A stretch of 64,000 bases of DNA from Humitalea sp050632385 (GCF_050632385.1 NZ_CP192599.1:310001-374000), one strand, 5' to 3'; positions 52,399 to 61,877 are shown, counted from the stretch's first letter. Translations and numbers: made by a program. Notes: generated by a model from the letters alone, not told the origin.

Positions 52399-53526
52399 TT
52401 ACCCTGGTCTGACAAGCGAAACGCGGTTCCCGGGCTGGGTCTCGATCCGGCCTTCCAGCTCCAGATCCAGCAGCAAAGCCCTTGCCACCGGGGCGGACAG
52501 GTGGCAGCGCCGCAGCACCTCGTCAACCGGCAAGGGTGTGTCACCAAGCAGTTCAAGGAGTTGTGCGGCCTCGACCGAGGCCGCCGGGGCGGGGGGTGGG
52601 GCGGCCCAGGGCGGTGGCGCCTCCGTCCGAGGGGCGAACAGCGGGCCGTCATGCGGCACCTCTGGCAGATGTTCGAGCACATCCTCCGCCGTTTCGGTCA
52701 GATGGGCGCCCTGGCGGATCAGGTCATTGGCGCCGGCGGAACGGGGGTCGAGCGGGCTGCCGGGGACGGCAAAGATCTCCCGCCCGGCTTCCAGGGCCAG
52801 GCGGGCAGTGATCAGGGTGCCGGAACTGCGGGCTGCCTCCACCACCACCACGCCCAGGGCCAGGCCCGCGACGATGCGGTTGCGGGCGGGGAAGTGGCGG
52901 GCCAGCGGGGCCATGCCCAGGGGGGCCTCGGCCACCACGGCACCGCCCTCGGCCGCGATCCGGTCTTGCAGATAGGCATTTTCCGGCGGGTAGGGGGTAT
53001 CGAGCCCCCCCGGCACCACCGCGATCGTGCGGGCCGGGCCGCGCAGCGCGCCGGTATGGGCCGCGGCGTCGATCCCCCGCGCGAGGCCGGACACGATTGT
53101 GACCCCGGCCTCGGACAGGGCCTGCGACAGGCTTTCGGCGATGCGGCGACCGCCAGCCGAGGCCGCGCGCGCCCCGACCACGGCGGCGCCCCGCGCGGAC
53201 AGCAATGCAGGGTCGCCGAGAACCGCCAGCATGGCGGGGGCATTGGGCAGCAGGGCCAGAAGGGGCGGATAGCCCGGGTCGCCCGCGAAGATCAGGTGGG
53301 CGCCATTGGCAAGAAGGGCGTCGCGTTCGCGTTCGGTCGCGCTGACCGATGCCGGAACCAGTGGCCGGCCGCTGGCGGGAAAGCCGGGCATGGCGGCCAG
53401 GGCGGCGCCCGCGTCGCCACCGAACCGCGCCATCAGCCGGTGCCAGGTCTGCGGCCCGACGCCTTCGCTACGGGCCAGGCGAAGACGGTCGAGGGTCACA
53501 TCACGCATGCGTAACGCCGGTAGCAT
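52399..53526 (-). CDS. dprA: DNA-processing protein DprA
   Basis: It loads RecA on incoming single-stranded DNA during transformation. The 375-aa protein has an N-terminal helix-hairpin-helix-like part (GVGPQTWHRLMARFGG near 22-37), the Rossmann-like core with AAVVGARAAS near 115, VSGLARGIDAAAH near 142 and EAARSSGTLITARLA near 233, and a C-terminal winged helix from about 310. An ATG at 53508 is an equally good start. No other competence genes are in the window. Confidence 0.93.
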   Translation of the reverse strand: MLPALRMRDVTLDRLRLARSEGVGPQTWHRLMARFGGDAGAALAAMPGFPASGRPLVPASVSATERERDALLANGAHLIFAGDPGYPPLLALLPNAPAMLAVLGDPALLSARGAAVVGARAASAGGRRIAESLSQALSEAGVTIVSGLARGIDAAAHTGALRGPARTIAVVPGGLDTPYPPENAYLQDRIAAEGGAVVAEAPLGMAPLARHFPARNRIVAGLALGVVVVEAARSSGTLITARLALEAGREIFAVPGSPLDPRSAGANDLIRQGAHLTETAEDVLEHLPEVPHDGPLFAPRTEAPPPWAAPPPAPAASVEAAQLLELLGDTPLPVDEVLRRCHLSAPVARALLLDLELEGRIETQPGNRVSLVRPG

Positions 53527-53551
53527 GCCGGGTGTGAAAAGAAAGCGACGG

Positions 53552-54148
53552 CTATTTGCCTTGGCCGATACGGGGCTCGGTCCCGGTCATCAGCCGTTCG
53601 ATATTCGCCCGGTGCCGTGCCGCGACATAGATCGCGATGGCGCCGATCGGCAGCATCAGGATGGTGCCGCCGAACCAGAAGGCGGCGAAGGGCGCCACCA
53701 CCATCGCCGACAGCGCCCCGGCCGAGGAAATCCGGCTGGCCCGCGCCACGATGATCCAGGCCGTCGCGGCGATGGCGAAGACCGGCCAGGCCAGCGCCAG
53801 CCAGGTGCCGAGGGCGGTCGCCACCCCCTTGCCTCCGCGAAAACCCAGCCAGGGCGGATGGCAATGCCCGACCACTGCGCCGACCGCCGCCAGACCCGCA
53901 AAAACCGGCCCAAAGGCCCAGGCCGCGATCCAGACCGCGACGGCCCCCTTCAGCCCATCCAGCAGCAGGGTCGCCGCCGCCAGCCCACGCCGCCCGGTGC
54001 GCAGCACATTGGTCGCGCCGATATTGCCGCTGCCGATGCTGCGTATGTCGCCCAACCCCGCCGCGCGGGTCAGCAACAGGCCAAAGGGGATGGACCCCAG
54101 GGCGAGACCCAGGACCGCGGCGGCCAGGGCGGAGACCAGGGGGCTCAT
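53552..54148 (-). CDS. plsY: Acyl-phosphate:glycerol-3-phosphate acyltransferase PlsY
   Basis: First acylation in phospholipid synthesis, using acyl-phosphate made by PlsX. The 198-aa membrane protein has about five to seven helices and all three family motifs: GSIPFG near 18, GSGNIGATN near 39-47 (glycerol-3-phosphate site) and GFRGGKGVAT near 101-110. It overlaps pyrC' by 4 nt and lies 25 nt before dprA. Confidence 0.95.
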   Translation of the reverse strand: MSPLVSALAAAVLGLALGSIPFGLLLTRAAGLGDIRSIGSGNIGATNVLRTGRRGLAAATLLLDGLKGAVAVWIAAWAFGPVFAGLAAVGAVVGHCHPPWLGFRGGKGVATALGTWLALAWPVFAIAATAWIIVARASRISSAGALSAMVVAPFAAFWFGGTILMLPIGAIAIYVAARHRANIERLMTGTEPRIGQGK

Positions 54149-55413
54149 CCAAACACGCGCCGGCCGGATTTGAAGGTGGCGATGACGCGGCCTTCGACCG
54201 GGCGGCCGTCAAAAGGTGTGTTCTGCGCCTTGCCCGGCATCTTGCCGGCGGTGACCTGCCAGGCGCTTTCCGGGTCGAACAGCAGCAAGTCGGCGGGCGC
54301 CCCCCGCGTCAGGCTGCCGGCCGCGATGCCGAGCAGTTTCGCCGGCCGGTCGGTCATCAGCCCCAGGGCGGCCAGCATCGGCAGCTTGCCGCCATGCACC
54401 TGCGCCAGGGTCACGGCCAGAAGCGTCGCCAATCCAGCGCCGCCAGCGGCCGCCTGGGCGAAGGGCAGGCGCTTGTCATCCGCATCCTGCGGCTGGTGGT
54501 CGGAGGCGATGGCGTCGATCGTGCCATCCGCCAGCGCCGCGACCACGGCCAGCCGGTCGGATTCGGCCCGCAGGGGCGGGCTCAATTTCGCATAGGTGCG
54601 ATAATCGCCGATCGCCGTTTCGTTCAGGTCGAAATAGGGCGGGGCGGTATCGGCGGTGACGTCCAGCCCTTCGTCCTTGGCCGCCCGGATCAGCGCCAGG
54701 GCGGCGCCGGTCGAGACATTGCAGAAATGCACATGACCGCCGGTCAGCCGGGCCAGGGCGATGTCGCGTCCGACCAGGATGGCCTCGGCCGCCGCGGGGA
54801 TGCCGGGCAGGCCCATGCGGGTCGCGCGTTCACCCTCGGTCGCGGCGCCGCCGGCCGAAAGGCTGGGTTCCTGGGGCGCCTGGGCGATGAAGGCGCCGAA
54901 GGCGCGAGCGTAGGAGAGCGCCAGGCGCATGGTCCGGGCATCGGCGATGGCCGCCATGCCATCGGAGAAGCCGATGGCCCCGGCTTCGCGCAGCAGCCCG
55001 TATTCCGCCAAATCCTTACCGGCGCCGCCGCGCGTGGCGGCGGCATAGGGCAGGATGGTCAGGCTGCCGGTCGCATCGCCGCGCCTCGCCAGAAATTCGA
55101 CCAGGGCCGGGTCATCCAGCGGGTGCTCGGCGACGACGCAGAGGGTGGTGATGCCCCCGGCGGCGGCAGCCAGGGCACCCGTAGCGATCGTTTCACGGTG
55201 CTCGGCACCGGGTTCGCCGAGCGAGGCGCGCAGATCCACGAGCCCTGGGGCCAGGCAGGCGCCGGCGGCATCCAGCACCGCCACCCCGTCGGGGCGGCCG
55301 AGGTTGGCGCCGTGGTCCAGGATACGGCCGTCGCGGACCAGCAGGGCGCCCAGCGCGTCCAGCCCGGTCGCGGGGTCCAGAAGGCGGGCGTTGGTGATGA
55401 GGATGTCGGTCAT
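54145..55413 (-). CDS. Pseudo-dihydroorotase (PyrC'-type, metal ligands lost)
   Basis: A 422-aa amidohydrolase-fold protein with the overall sequence of dihydroorotase, but the catalytic metal ligands are missing: the HxH of the family (normally DVHVHxREPG) reads DLRASLGEPG (Arg62, Ser64), HAED reads QAPQE, the His of HVST is Asn (CNVSTG), and TPHH reads APPY. Only the DH of SDHQPQ remains. Pseudomonas PyrC' is just such a dead copy, needed to hold the aspartate carbamoyltransferase dodecamer. Here it overlaps pyrB by 4 nt, so the same structural role is inferred, and an active dihydroorotase should lie elsewhere. Confidence 0.87.
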   Translation of the reverse strand: MTDILITNARLLDPATGLDALGALLVRDGRILDHGANLGRPDGVAVLDAAGACLAPGLVDLRASLGEPGAEHRETIATGALAAAAGGITTLCVVAEHPLDDPALVEFLARRGDATGSLTILPYAAATRGGAGKDLAEYGLLREAGAIGFSDGMAAIADARTMRLALSYARAFGAFIAQAPQEPSLSAGGAATEGERATRMGLPGIPAAAEAILVGRDIALARLTGGHVHFCNVSTGAALALIRAAKDEGLDVTADTAPPYFDLNETAIGDYRTYAKLSPPLRAESDRLAVVAALADGTIDAIASDHQPQDADDKRLPFAQAAAGGAGLATLLAVTLAQVHGGKLPMLAALGLMTDRPAKLLGIAAGSLTRGAPADLLLFDPESAWQVTAGKMPGKAQNTPFDGRPVEGRVIATFKSGRRVFG

Positions 55414-56348
55414 CGGTTCCTCGGCAGCCGCCGCGACAGCACGTCCAGCACCGCCATGCGGCAGGCCACGCCCATTTCCACCTGTTCCCCGATCACGCTG
55501 CGAAGGGGGTCGTCGGCGACGGAGCTCGCGATCTCCACCCCCCGGTTCATCGGCCCCGGGTGCATCACCATCGCATCGGGCGCGGCATGCGCCAGTTTCT
55601 GCTCATCCAGGCCGTAGAAGCGGAAGAACTCCCGCGCCGAGGGCACCTGGCCGCCGGTCATCCGTTCGCGCTGCAACCGCAGCATCATGACGACATCGGC
55701 GCCCGCGAGGCCGGAGCGCATGTCGTGATGCACCTCCACCCCCAGTCGCGCGGCTTCCGCCGGGATCAGGGTAGGTGGGCCGACGATGCGGACGCGGGCG
55801 TTCAGGGTCAGCAACAGGTGGATGTTGCTGCGGGCGACGCGGCTGTGGAGCACGTCGCCGCAGATGGCGACGGTCAGGCCCTCGATCCGGCCTTTACGGC
55901 GGCGGATGGTCAGCGCGTCCAGCAGGGCCTGGGTCGGGTGTTCATGGGTGCCGTCGCCGGCGTTGATCACTGCGGCACCCACCTTTTGGGCCAGCAGGGC
56001 CGGGGCGCCCGACTGGGCGTGGCGGATCACCAGCAAATCGGTGTTCATGGCGTTCAGCGTGCTGGCCGTGTCCAGCAGGGTCTCGCCCTTGTTCACGCTG
56101 CTGTTGGACACGGACATGTTGATCACGTCGGCGCCCAACCGCTTGCCGGCCAGTTCGAAGCTGGTGCGGGTGCGGGTCGAATCTTCAAAGAACAGGTTGA
56201 TCAGCGTGCGGCCGCGCAACAGGTCGCGCTGCGTCTTCCCGCTACGGTTCAGCAGCACGTAGGATTCCGCCAGATCCAGCAGGTCGGTGATCTCGGGCGG
56301 GTGCAGCCCCTCGATCGCGAGGAGGTGTTTCATCGGAAAAGCGACCAT
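55410..56348 (-). CDS. pyrB: Aspartate carbamoyltransferase catalytic chain
   Basis: Second step of pyrimidine synthesis: carbamoyl phosphate plus aspartate. The 312-aa protein has the carbamoyl-phosphate motif STRTRTSFE at 57-65, HPTQALLD near 140, and the aspartate loop with MLRLQRER near 227-234. The ATG at 56348 shares one base with the ruvX stop and has GAGGA upstream; an internal ATG five codons on is less likely. No pyrI regulatory chain gene is near, in line with assembly on a PyrC'-like partner. Confidence 0.95.
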   Translation of the reverse strand: MVAFPMKHLLAIEGLHPPEITDLLDLAESYVLLNRSGKTQRDLLRGRTLINLFFEDSTRTRTSFELAGKRLGADVINMSVSNSSVNKGETLLDTASTLNAMNTDLLVIRHAQSGAPALLAQKVGAAVINAGDGTHEHPTQALLDALTIRRRKGRIEGLTVAICGDVLHSRVARSNIHLLLTLNARVRIVGPPTLIPAEAARLGVEVHHDMRSGLAGADVVMMLRLQRERMTGGQVPSAREFFRFYGLDEQKLAHAAPDAMVMHPGPMNRGVEIASSVADDPLRSVIGEQVEMGVACRMAVLDVLSRRLPRNR

Positions 56349-56845
56349 CACGAGTCCTCGGCGGGCGGTGGCAGGGTAGCGGGCGGCCGGGTCGCGTCCA
56401 AGGCGGCTTGCAGCATATAGGCCGCGGCCGCGCCATCGACCGCCTTGGCCCGCTTGGCGCGGGTCAGGTCGCCCTCTGAAATCAGCATCCGGTTCACGGC
56501 GGCCGAGGACAGCCGTTCGTCCCAGGTCGCGACCGGCAGGCCGACGGCATCCGCCACGGCCCGCGCCCAGTCCTTGGCCGCCTGGGCGGCCGGGCCAAAA
56601 CGCCCGTCCATTTCCAGAGGCAGTCCGACGACCAGCCCGCCGGCGCCGGTCTTTTTCACCAGCGCCGCGATGTCCCGCGCATTCGCCGCCAGTTTGCCGC
56701 GCAGCATGGTCCCCGCAGGGGTCGCCAGGACCAGCCCGACATCGCTGACGGCCAGCCCGACGCGCACCGTGCCGGGGTCGAGCCCGATCAGGCAGGCCTG
56801 CCGGGGCAGGGTTTGGCGCAGGTCGGCAAGGGAAAGGAGGGGCAC
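56348..56845 (-). CDS. ruvX: Holliday junction resolvase RuvX (YqgF family)
   Basis: A small RNase H-fold nuclease (165 aa) that also matures rRNA in some bacteria. The acidic active site is in LIGLDPGTVRVGLAVSD near 19-35 and DERLSSAAVNRML near 111-123, with LVVGLPLEMDG near 77. No ATG lies near; GTG at 56845, with AAPEG-like upstream context, is the best start. It heads the core - strand operon and is divergent from gatC by 71 nt, a pairing that is common in alphaproteobacteria. Confidence 0.92.
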   Translation of the reverse strand: MPLLSLADLRQTLPRQACLIGLDPGTVRVGLAVSDVGLVLATPAGTMLRGKLAANARDIAALVKKTGAGGLVVGLPLEMDGRFGPAAQAAKDWARAVADAVGLPVATWDERLSSAAVNRMLISEGDLTRAKRAKAVDGAAAAYMLQAALDATRPPATLPPPAEDS

Positions 56846-56916
56846 GGCGGGGGTATGCGGGCGCCAGGAAGGGGGCGCAAGTTGTCGCGCTTCGGGCGCG
56901 CTGGTAGGGAACCCGC

Positions 56917-57204
56917 ATGTCGCTCGATGCCACCACCATACGCCGTGTCGCCTCCCTGGCCCGATTGAGGGTCGAGGAGGCCGATGTCCCCCGCCTGCAG
57001 GCCGAATTGAACGGCATCCTGGGGTGGATCGAACAATTGCAGTCGGTGGACACCACCGGGGTCGAACCATTGGCCGGCGGCGGCGATACCGTGCTGCCGC
57101 TGCGCCCCGATGCGGTCACCGATGGCGGCCAGGCGGAGGCGGTGCTGGCAAACGCCCCCGATCGCGCCGGATCCTTCTTTGCCGTGCCAAAGGTTGTCGA
57201 GTGA
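56917..57204 (+). CDS. gatC: Asp-tRNA(Asn)/Glu-tRNA(Gln) amidotransferase subunit C
   Basis: Small subunit (95 aa) that wraps around GatA and stabilises the complex. Family pattern: VASLARLRVEE near 10-20, LNGILGWIEQL near 31-41, LPLRPDAV and the end FFAVPKVVE. It opens gatCAB with TAGGGA before the ATG; the stop overlaps gatA by one base. Confidence 0.95.
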   Translation: MSLDATTIRRVASLARLRVEEADVPRLQAELNGILGWIEQLQSVDTTGVEPLAGGGDTVLPLRPDAVTDGGQAEAVLANAPDRAGSFFAVPKVVE

Positions 57205-58670
57205 TGGAACCCGTTCACTTCACCCTGGCCGGGGCGCTTTCGGCGATGGAGGAGGGTGTGGTCTCCTCGGTCGAACTGACCGAGGCGCATCTTCGCGCCA
57301 TCGACACGCTGAACCCGACGCTCAACGCCTACATCACCGTCACCGCCGATCGCGCGATGGATGCCGCCCGGGCGGCCGATGAACGCCGCGCGCGGGGCGA
57401 TGCCGGGCCGCTGACGGGCGCGCCGATCGCGATCAAGGACCTGTTCTGCACCGCCGGCGTCCGGACCACCGCCGGCAGCAAGATCTTGGGCGATTTCGTC
57501 CCGCCGTATGAAAGCACCGTGACGACGCAGTTGCTGCGCGACGGGGCGGTGTTCCTGGGCAAGGTGAACCTGGACGAGTTCGCCATGGGGTCGTCCAACG
57601 CGTCATCCGCCTTCGGTGGCGTGCTGAACCCTTGGCAGCGGCGCGACGAGCCCGAGGCGCGGCTGGTGCCCGGCGGGTCCTCCGGTGGATCGGCCGCGGC
57701 GGTCGCGGCGCGGATCGCGCTGGCGGCGACGGCGACCGATACCGGCGGGTCGATCCGCCAGCCGGCAGCGTTTTGCGGCATCGCCGGGATCAAGCCGACC
57801 TATGGGCGCTGCTCGCGCTTCGGCATCGTGGCCTATGCATCGTCGCTGGATCAGGCCGGCCCGGTGGCGCGCACGGTCGAGGATTGCGCCATCCTGTTGC
57901 GCAGCATGGCCGGCTTCGACCCCAAGGACAGCACCAGCGCCGATCGCGCGGTGCCCGATTTCGCAGCCGCCTGCCATGCATCCGTCAAGGGCATGCGGAT
58001 CGGTGTCCCGGCCGAATACGCCCTGGCCGGAGAAGCGCAGGCCCTGTGGGAACAGGGCATCGCCTGGCTGCGCGATGCCGGGGCCAGCATCGTGCCGATC
58101 AGCCTGCCGCATGCCAAGTTCGCGCTGCCGACCTATTACATCGTGGCCCCCGCCGAGGCGTCGTCCAACCTCGCGCGCTACGACGGTGTGCGCTTCGGCA
58201 CGCGGGTGCCGGGTGAGGATCTGCAGGACCTGTACGAACGCACCCGCGCCGCGGGGTTCGGCGCCGAGGTGAAGCGGCGCATCATGATCGGGACCTATGT
58301 GCTCTCGGCCGGCTACTACGACGCCTATTATGTGAAGGCGCAGCAGGTGCGGGCGCTGATCCGGCGCGATTTCGAAAACGCCTGGGCCGATTGCGACGCG
58401 ATCCTGACGCCATCGACCCCGACCGCGGCCTTCGCCGAGGGCGAAAGCCAGGACGATCCGGTGGCGATGTATCTGAACGACGTTTTTACGGTTACCGCGA
58501 ACCTGGCCGGGTTGCCGGCGATGAGCGTGCCGGCCGGGCTGAACAGCCAGGGCTTGCCGCTGGGGTTGCAGGTGATCGGGCGTGGCTTTGACGAGCAGAC
58601 GGTGTTTTCCGTGGCCGCGGCGATCGAGCGCGCGGCGGGCTTCACCGCGCTGCCGCAGGTGATGGCATGA
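57204..58670 (+). CDS. gatA: Asp-tRNA(Asn)/Glu-tRNA(Gln) amidotransferase subunit A
   Basis: Glutaminase subunit (488 aa) that frees ammonia for GatB. Amidase-signature triad: Lys78 in APIAIKDLF, the cis-Ser in GGSSGGSAAAV near 157-167 and the nucleophile Ser183 in TDTGGSIRQPA. Length is normal. One base overlap with gatC (TGATG) and 4 nt with gatB. With gltX in the same window it provides the two-step route to Gln-tRNA. Confidence 0.96.
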   Translation: MEPVHFTLAGALSAMEEGVVSSVELTEAHLRAIDTLNPTLNAYITVTADRAMDAARAADERRARGDAGPLTGAPIAIKDLFCTAGVRTTAGSKILGDFVPPYESTVTTQLLRDGAVFLGKVNLDEFAMGSSNASSAFGGVLNPWQRRDEPEARLVPGGSSGGSAAAVAARIALAATATDTGGSIRQPAAFCGIAGIKPTYGRCSRFGIVAYASSLDQAGPVARTVEDCAILLRSMAGFDPKDSTSADRAVPDFAAACHASVKGMRIGVPAEYALAGEAQALWEQGIAWLRDAGASIVPISLPHAKFALPTYYIVAPAEASSNLARYDGVRFGTRVPGEDLQDLYERTRAAGFGAEVKRRIMIGTYVLSAGYYDAYYVKAQQVRALIRRDFENAWADCDAILTPSTPTAAFAEGESQDDPVAMYLNDVFTVTANLAGLPAMSVPAGLNSQGLPLGLQVIGRGFDEQTVFSVAAAIERAAGFTALPQVMA

Positions 58671-60118
58671 CCTATCTTCTGGAGGGCACGACCGGCCCCT
58701 GGGAAATCGTCGTCGGGCTGGAAGTCCATGCCCAGGTGACGAGCGAGTCGAAACTTTTTTCCGGCGCCGCCACCGGCTTCGGCGCCGAGCCGAACACGCA
58801 GGTGTCCTTCGTCGATGCCGGTTTCCCCGGCATGCTGCCGGTGATCAACGCCGAATGCGTCGCCCAGGCGGTTCGCACGGGCGCGGGGCTGAATGCCCAG
58901 ATCAACCTCTGGTCCCGCTTCGACCGGAAGAACTATTTCTATGCCGACCTGCCGCAGGGCTATCAGATCAGCCAGTTCGCCTTTCCCATCGTCGGCAAGG
59001 GCGTGCTGAATATCGAGCTGGCCGATGGCAGCACCAAGGATATCGGCATCACCCGGCTGCACCTGGAGCAGGATGCGGGCAAGTCGCTGCACGACCAGCA
59101 TGCGACAAAATCCTACATCGACCTGAACCGGTCGGGTGTCGCGCTGATGGAGATCGTGTCGGAACCCGACATGCGCTCACCCGAGGACGCTGGCGCCTAC
59201 CTCACCAAGCTGCGGCAGATCCTGCGCTACCTTGGCACCTGCGACGGCAATATGGAGGAAGGCTCCCTCCGTGCCGACGTGAACGTCTCGGTCCGCAAGG
59301 CCGGCGAGGAATTCCGTACGCGCTGCGAGGTGAAGAACGTCAATTCCATCCGCTACGTGATGCAGGCGGTCGAAGCCGAGGCCAAGCGCCAGATCGAGGT
59401 TTGGGAATCCGGGGGCGAGGTGCGCCAGGAAACCCGCCTGTTCGACACCGCCCGCGGCGTCACCCGGTCGATGCGGTCGAAGGAGGATGCGCACGACTAC
59501 CGCTACTTCCCCGACCCCGACCTGCCCCCGCTGGTGTTGGACGAGGCCTGGGTCGAAACATTGCGCGCCGCCCTGCCGGAACTGCCGGATGCCCGCCGCG
59601 CCCGCTACATCGGCGACTTCGGCCTGTCGCCCTATGACGCGCATGTCCTGGTGCTGGAGAAGGAAACCGCCGCCTTCTTCGAGAAAGTGGCAAAGGGGCG
59701 TGACCCAAAAATCGTCGCGAACTGGCTGACGGGGGATTTCTTCGCCCATCTGAACCGCCTGGGCATCGGCATCGCCGAAAGCCCGGTGGGCGCGGATGGG
59801 CTGGGCGGGTTGCTCGACCTGATCAGGGACCAGGTGATCAACGGCAAGATCGCCAAGGACGTCCTGGAGATCATGTTCGAAACCGGCAATGACGCCGCCG
59901 CCATCGTCGAGGCACGCGGGTTGCGCCAGGTCACCGACACCGGCGCGATCGAGGCCGCGGTGGATGCCATCCTGGCGGCCAATGCCGACAAGATCGCCCA
60001 GTACAAGGCCGGCAAGGTCACCCTGTTCGGCTTCTTCGTCGGCCAGACGATGAAGGCCATGCAGGGCAAGGGAAACCCGGCCCTGGTCAATGAGGTCCTG
60101 AAAAAAAGGCTCGACTGA
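58667..60118 (+). CDS. gatB: Asp-tRNA(Asn)/Glu-tRNA(Gln) amidotransferase subunit B
   Basis: Kinase and transamidase subunit (483 aa) that activates the tRNA-bound glutamate or aspartate and adds ammonia. GLEVHAQV near 19-26, SFVDAGFPGMLPV near 46-58, RKNYFYADLPQGYQISQ near 87-103 and the tail domain (YqeY-like, about 330-483) are all present. It overlaps its neighbours on both sides. Confidence 0.96.
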   Translation: MTYLLEGTTGPWEIVVGLEVHAQVTSESKLFSGAATGFGAEPNTQVSFVDAGFPGMLPVINAECVAQAVRTGAGLNAQINLWSRFDRKNYFYADLPQGYQISQFAFPIVGKGVLNIELADGSTKDIGITRLHLEQDAGKSLHDQHATKSYIDLNRSGVALMEIVSEPDMRSPEDAGAYLTKLRQILRYLGTCDGNMEEGSLRADVNVSVRKAGEEFRTRCEVKNVNSIRYVMQAVEAEAKRQIEVWESGGEVRQETRLFDTARGVTRSMRSKEDAHDYRYFPDPDLPPLVLDEAWVETLRAALPELPDARRARYIGDFGLSPYDAHVLVLEKETAAFFEKVAKGRDPKIVANWLTGDFFAHLNRLGIGIAESPVGADGLGGLLDLIRDQVINGKIAKDVLEIMFETGNDAAAIVEARGLRQVTDTGAIEAAVDAILAANADKIAQYKAGKVTLFGFFVGQTMKAMQGKGNPALVNEVLKKRLD

Positions 60119-61212
60119 TGGAAGATCCGACCCCGCACCAGGGAACCGGCCTGCTGATCGAACGTTCGATCGTGCTGGCGCTTTTCGCGGGGTTGATCCT
60201 GGGGGTGGTCTATGTGCTGCTGCCCTTCGCGACGGGCATCATGTTCGGCACGATCATGGCCATCGCCGCCTGGCCCTTGCGCCAGATGCTGGTGGCGCGC
60301 GGCTGGCAACGGGGCTGGGTCGCGGGGGTGCTGGTGGTGGGGTCCATCTGCGTCGTGCTGCTGCCGGTGCTGGCCATCGCGCCCGCGCTGTCCGACCAGA
60401 TCACCGACAGCGTGACCAGGCTGCGCGAATTGCTGGCCTCGGCACCGGCCGCGCCGCCCGGATGGGTCGGCGATATCCCCTTCGTGGGGCCGCGGATCGC
60501 GCAATACTGGGCCGATATCATGGCGGGCGACGGGCATCTGACCGCACTGATCGCACCCTATCGCCAGACGATTTCGACGACCTTGCTGTCGGTCGCATCA
60601 GGCCTCGCCGGCAGCATCGTGCAACTGCTGATCGCGCTGACCGTGGCCGGCATGTTCTGGGTGAATGGCGAGGAGATCGTCGCGGCGGTGACCGACGCCG
60701 CCGACCGCCTGGGCGGCCCGGTCGCGGCCGGCGCCATCGCCCTGGCCGGGGGCGCGGTGCGCGGCGTCGCCTATGGCGTCGTGGGCACGGCGGCGCTGCA
60801 GGGCGTGCTGATGGCGATCGGGTTGGCCATCGCCGGCATCCCGGGGGCGGCGGCGCTCGGCTTCCTGACCATGCTGTTTTCGGTCAGCCAGATCCTGGGG
60901 CCGCTGAATGTCGCGATCTGGGGCGGGGCCGCCTGGTGGCTGTATGACCAGGGCAGCCTGGGCTGGGCCATCTTCATGGCGCTCTGGGGCGCCGTCTTCG
61001 TGTCCACCGCCGACAATATCGTGCGCCCGATGCTGATCAGCCGCGGCATGGACATGCCGCTGTCGCTGGTGCTGGTCGGGGTCTTCGGCGGTTTCGTCGC
61101 CTTTGGCTTCTTGGGCCTGTTCATCGGCCCCACCCTTCTGGCCGTCGCCTTCAGCCTGTTGCAGGCCTGGCGCCGCGCCCGCCCATCCAAACTGACGGAG
61201 CCCAATACATGA
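60118..61212 (+). CDS. AI-2E family transporter
   Basis: An inner-membrane protein of 364 aa with about eight hydrophobic segments, including two near 19-60, one near 80-100 and a cluster from about 165 to 355. The PF01594 pattern ends with the FLGLFIGPTLLAVAFSLL region near 333-350. Members export varied small molecules (autoinducer-2, Na+/H+ exchange); the substrate is not predictable. The ATG shares one base with the gatB stop. Confidence 0.88.
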   Translation: MEDPTPHQGTGLLIERSIVLALFAGLILGVVYVLLPFATGIMFGTIMAIAAWPLRQMLVARGWQRGWVAGVLVVGSICVVLLPVLAIAPALSDQITDSVTRLRELLASAPAAPPGWVGDIPFVGPRIAQYWADIMAGDGHLTALIAPYRQTISTTLLSVASGLAGSIVQLLIALTVAGMFWVNGEEIVAAVTDAADRLGGPVAAGAIALAGGAVRGVAYGVVGTAALQGVLMAIGLAIAGIPGAAALGFLTMLFSVSQILGPLNVAIWGGAAWWLYDQGSLGWAIFMALWGAVFVSTADNIVRPMLISRGMDMPLSLVLVGVFGGFVAFGFLGLFIGPTLLAVAFSLLQAWRRARPSKLTEPNT

Positions 61213-61838
61213 TCACCCTTCACACCTGGGGCACCCCGAACGGCCGCAAGATCAGCGTGGCGCTGGAGGAGATGGGCCTGCCCTATGCGGTGAAGGTGGT
61301 CGACATCACCAAGGACCAGCAGTTCGACCCGGCCTTCCTGGCGATCAGCCCGAACAACCGTATCCCCGCGATCGTGGACGACGAGGGGCCGGATGGCGCC
61401 CCCATCAGCGTGTTCGAAAGCGGCGCGATCTTGCTCTACCTGGCGGAAAAGACCGGCCGGTTCGGCGGCGCCAACCTGCGGGAAAAGATCGCCGTCGCCG
61501 AATGGCTGATGTGGCAGATGGGCGGCTTCGGCCCGATGCCCGGCCAGGTGCACCACTTCCTGATGGTCAAGGACCCGGCCGACCAGCGCTACGGCCTCTC
61601 CCGCTACTCCAAGGAAACCCTGCGCCTCTATGGCGTGCTGGATCGGCGGCTTGAGGGCCGCGACTTCGTCGCGACCGAAGGCGAGCCCAGCATCGCCGAT
61701 TTCGCCATCCTGGGCTGGGCCTGGCGGCATGAACGGCACAAGGTCGACCTGGCCCAATTCCCCAACGTGAAGCGCTGGTATGCGGCGATGATGGCGCGCC
61801 CGGCGACGCAGCGCGGGTTTGACGTCGCACTGGCCTGA
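61209..61838 (+). CDS. Glutathione S-transferase, YfcG/YghU (Nu) type
   Basis: A cytoplasmic 209-aa thioredoxin-fold protein: TWGTPNGRKISVALEE near 6-21, NNRIPAIVDDEG near 48-59, FESGAILLYLAEKTG near 69-83, then a helical domain with MWQMGGFGPMPGQ near 100-112. These match the YfcG/YghU group with disulfide reductase and peroxidase activity. ATGA overlap with the transporter gene. Last gene of the gatCAB run. Confidence 0.9.
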   Translation: MITLHTWGTPNGRKISVALEEMGLPYAVKVVDITKDQQFDPAFLAISPNNRIPAIVDDEGPDGAPISVFESGAILLYLAEKTGRFGGANLREKIAVAEWLMWQMGGFGPMPGQVHHFLMVKDPADQRYGLSRYSKETLRLYGVLDRRLEGRDFVATEGEPSIADFAILGWAWRHERHKVDLAQFPNVKRWYAAMMARPATQRGFDVALA

Positions 61839-61848
61839 ATGAGACGGT

Positions 61849-61877
61849 TTGACCGGGGGCCGCGCTACGGCTACATC
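61849..61877 (+). promoter_or_regulatory. Promoter candidate for tRNA-Ser
   Basis: TTGACC (61849-61854) and TACATC (61872-61877) stand 17 nt apart, 36 nt before the tRNA. Spacing and -35 are near consensus. Confidence 0.5.

Noticed and set aside
49532..52975. An 1147-codon open frame on the + strand opposite topA
   Set aside because: Antisense shadow of topA and dprA; no recognisable domain, and the - strand frames contain all catalytic motifs.
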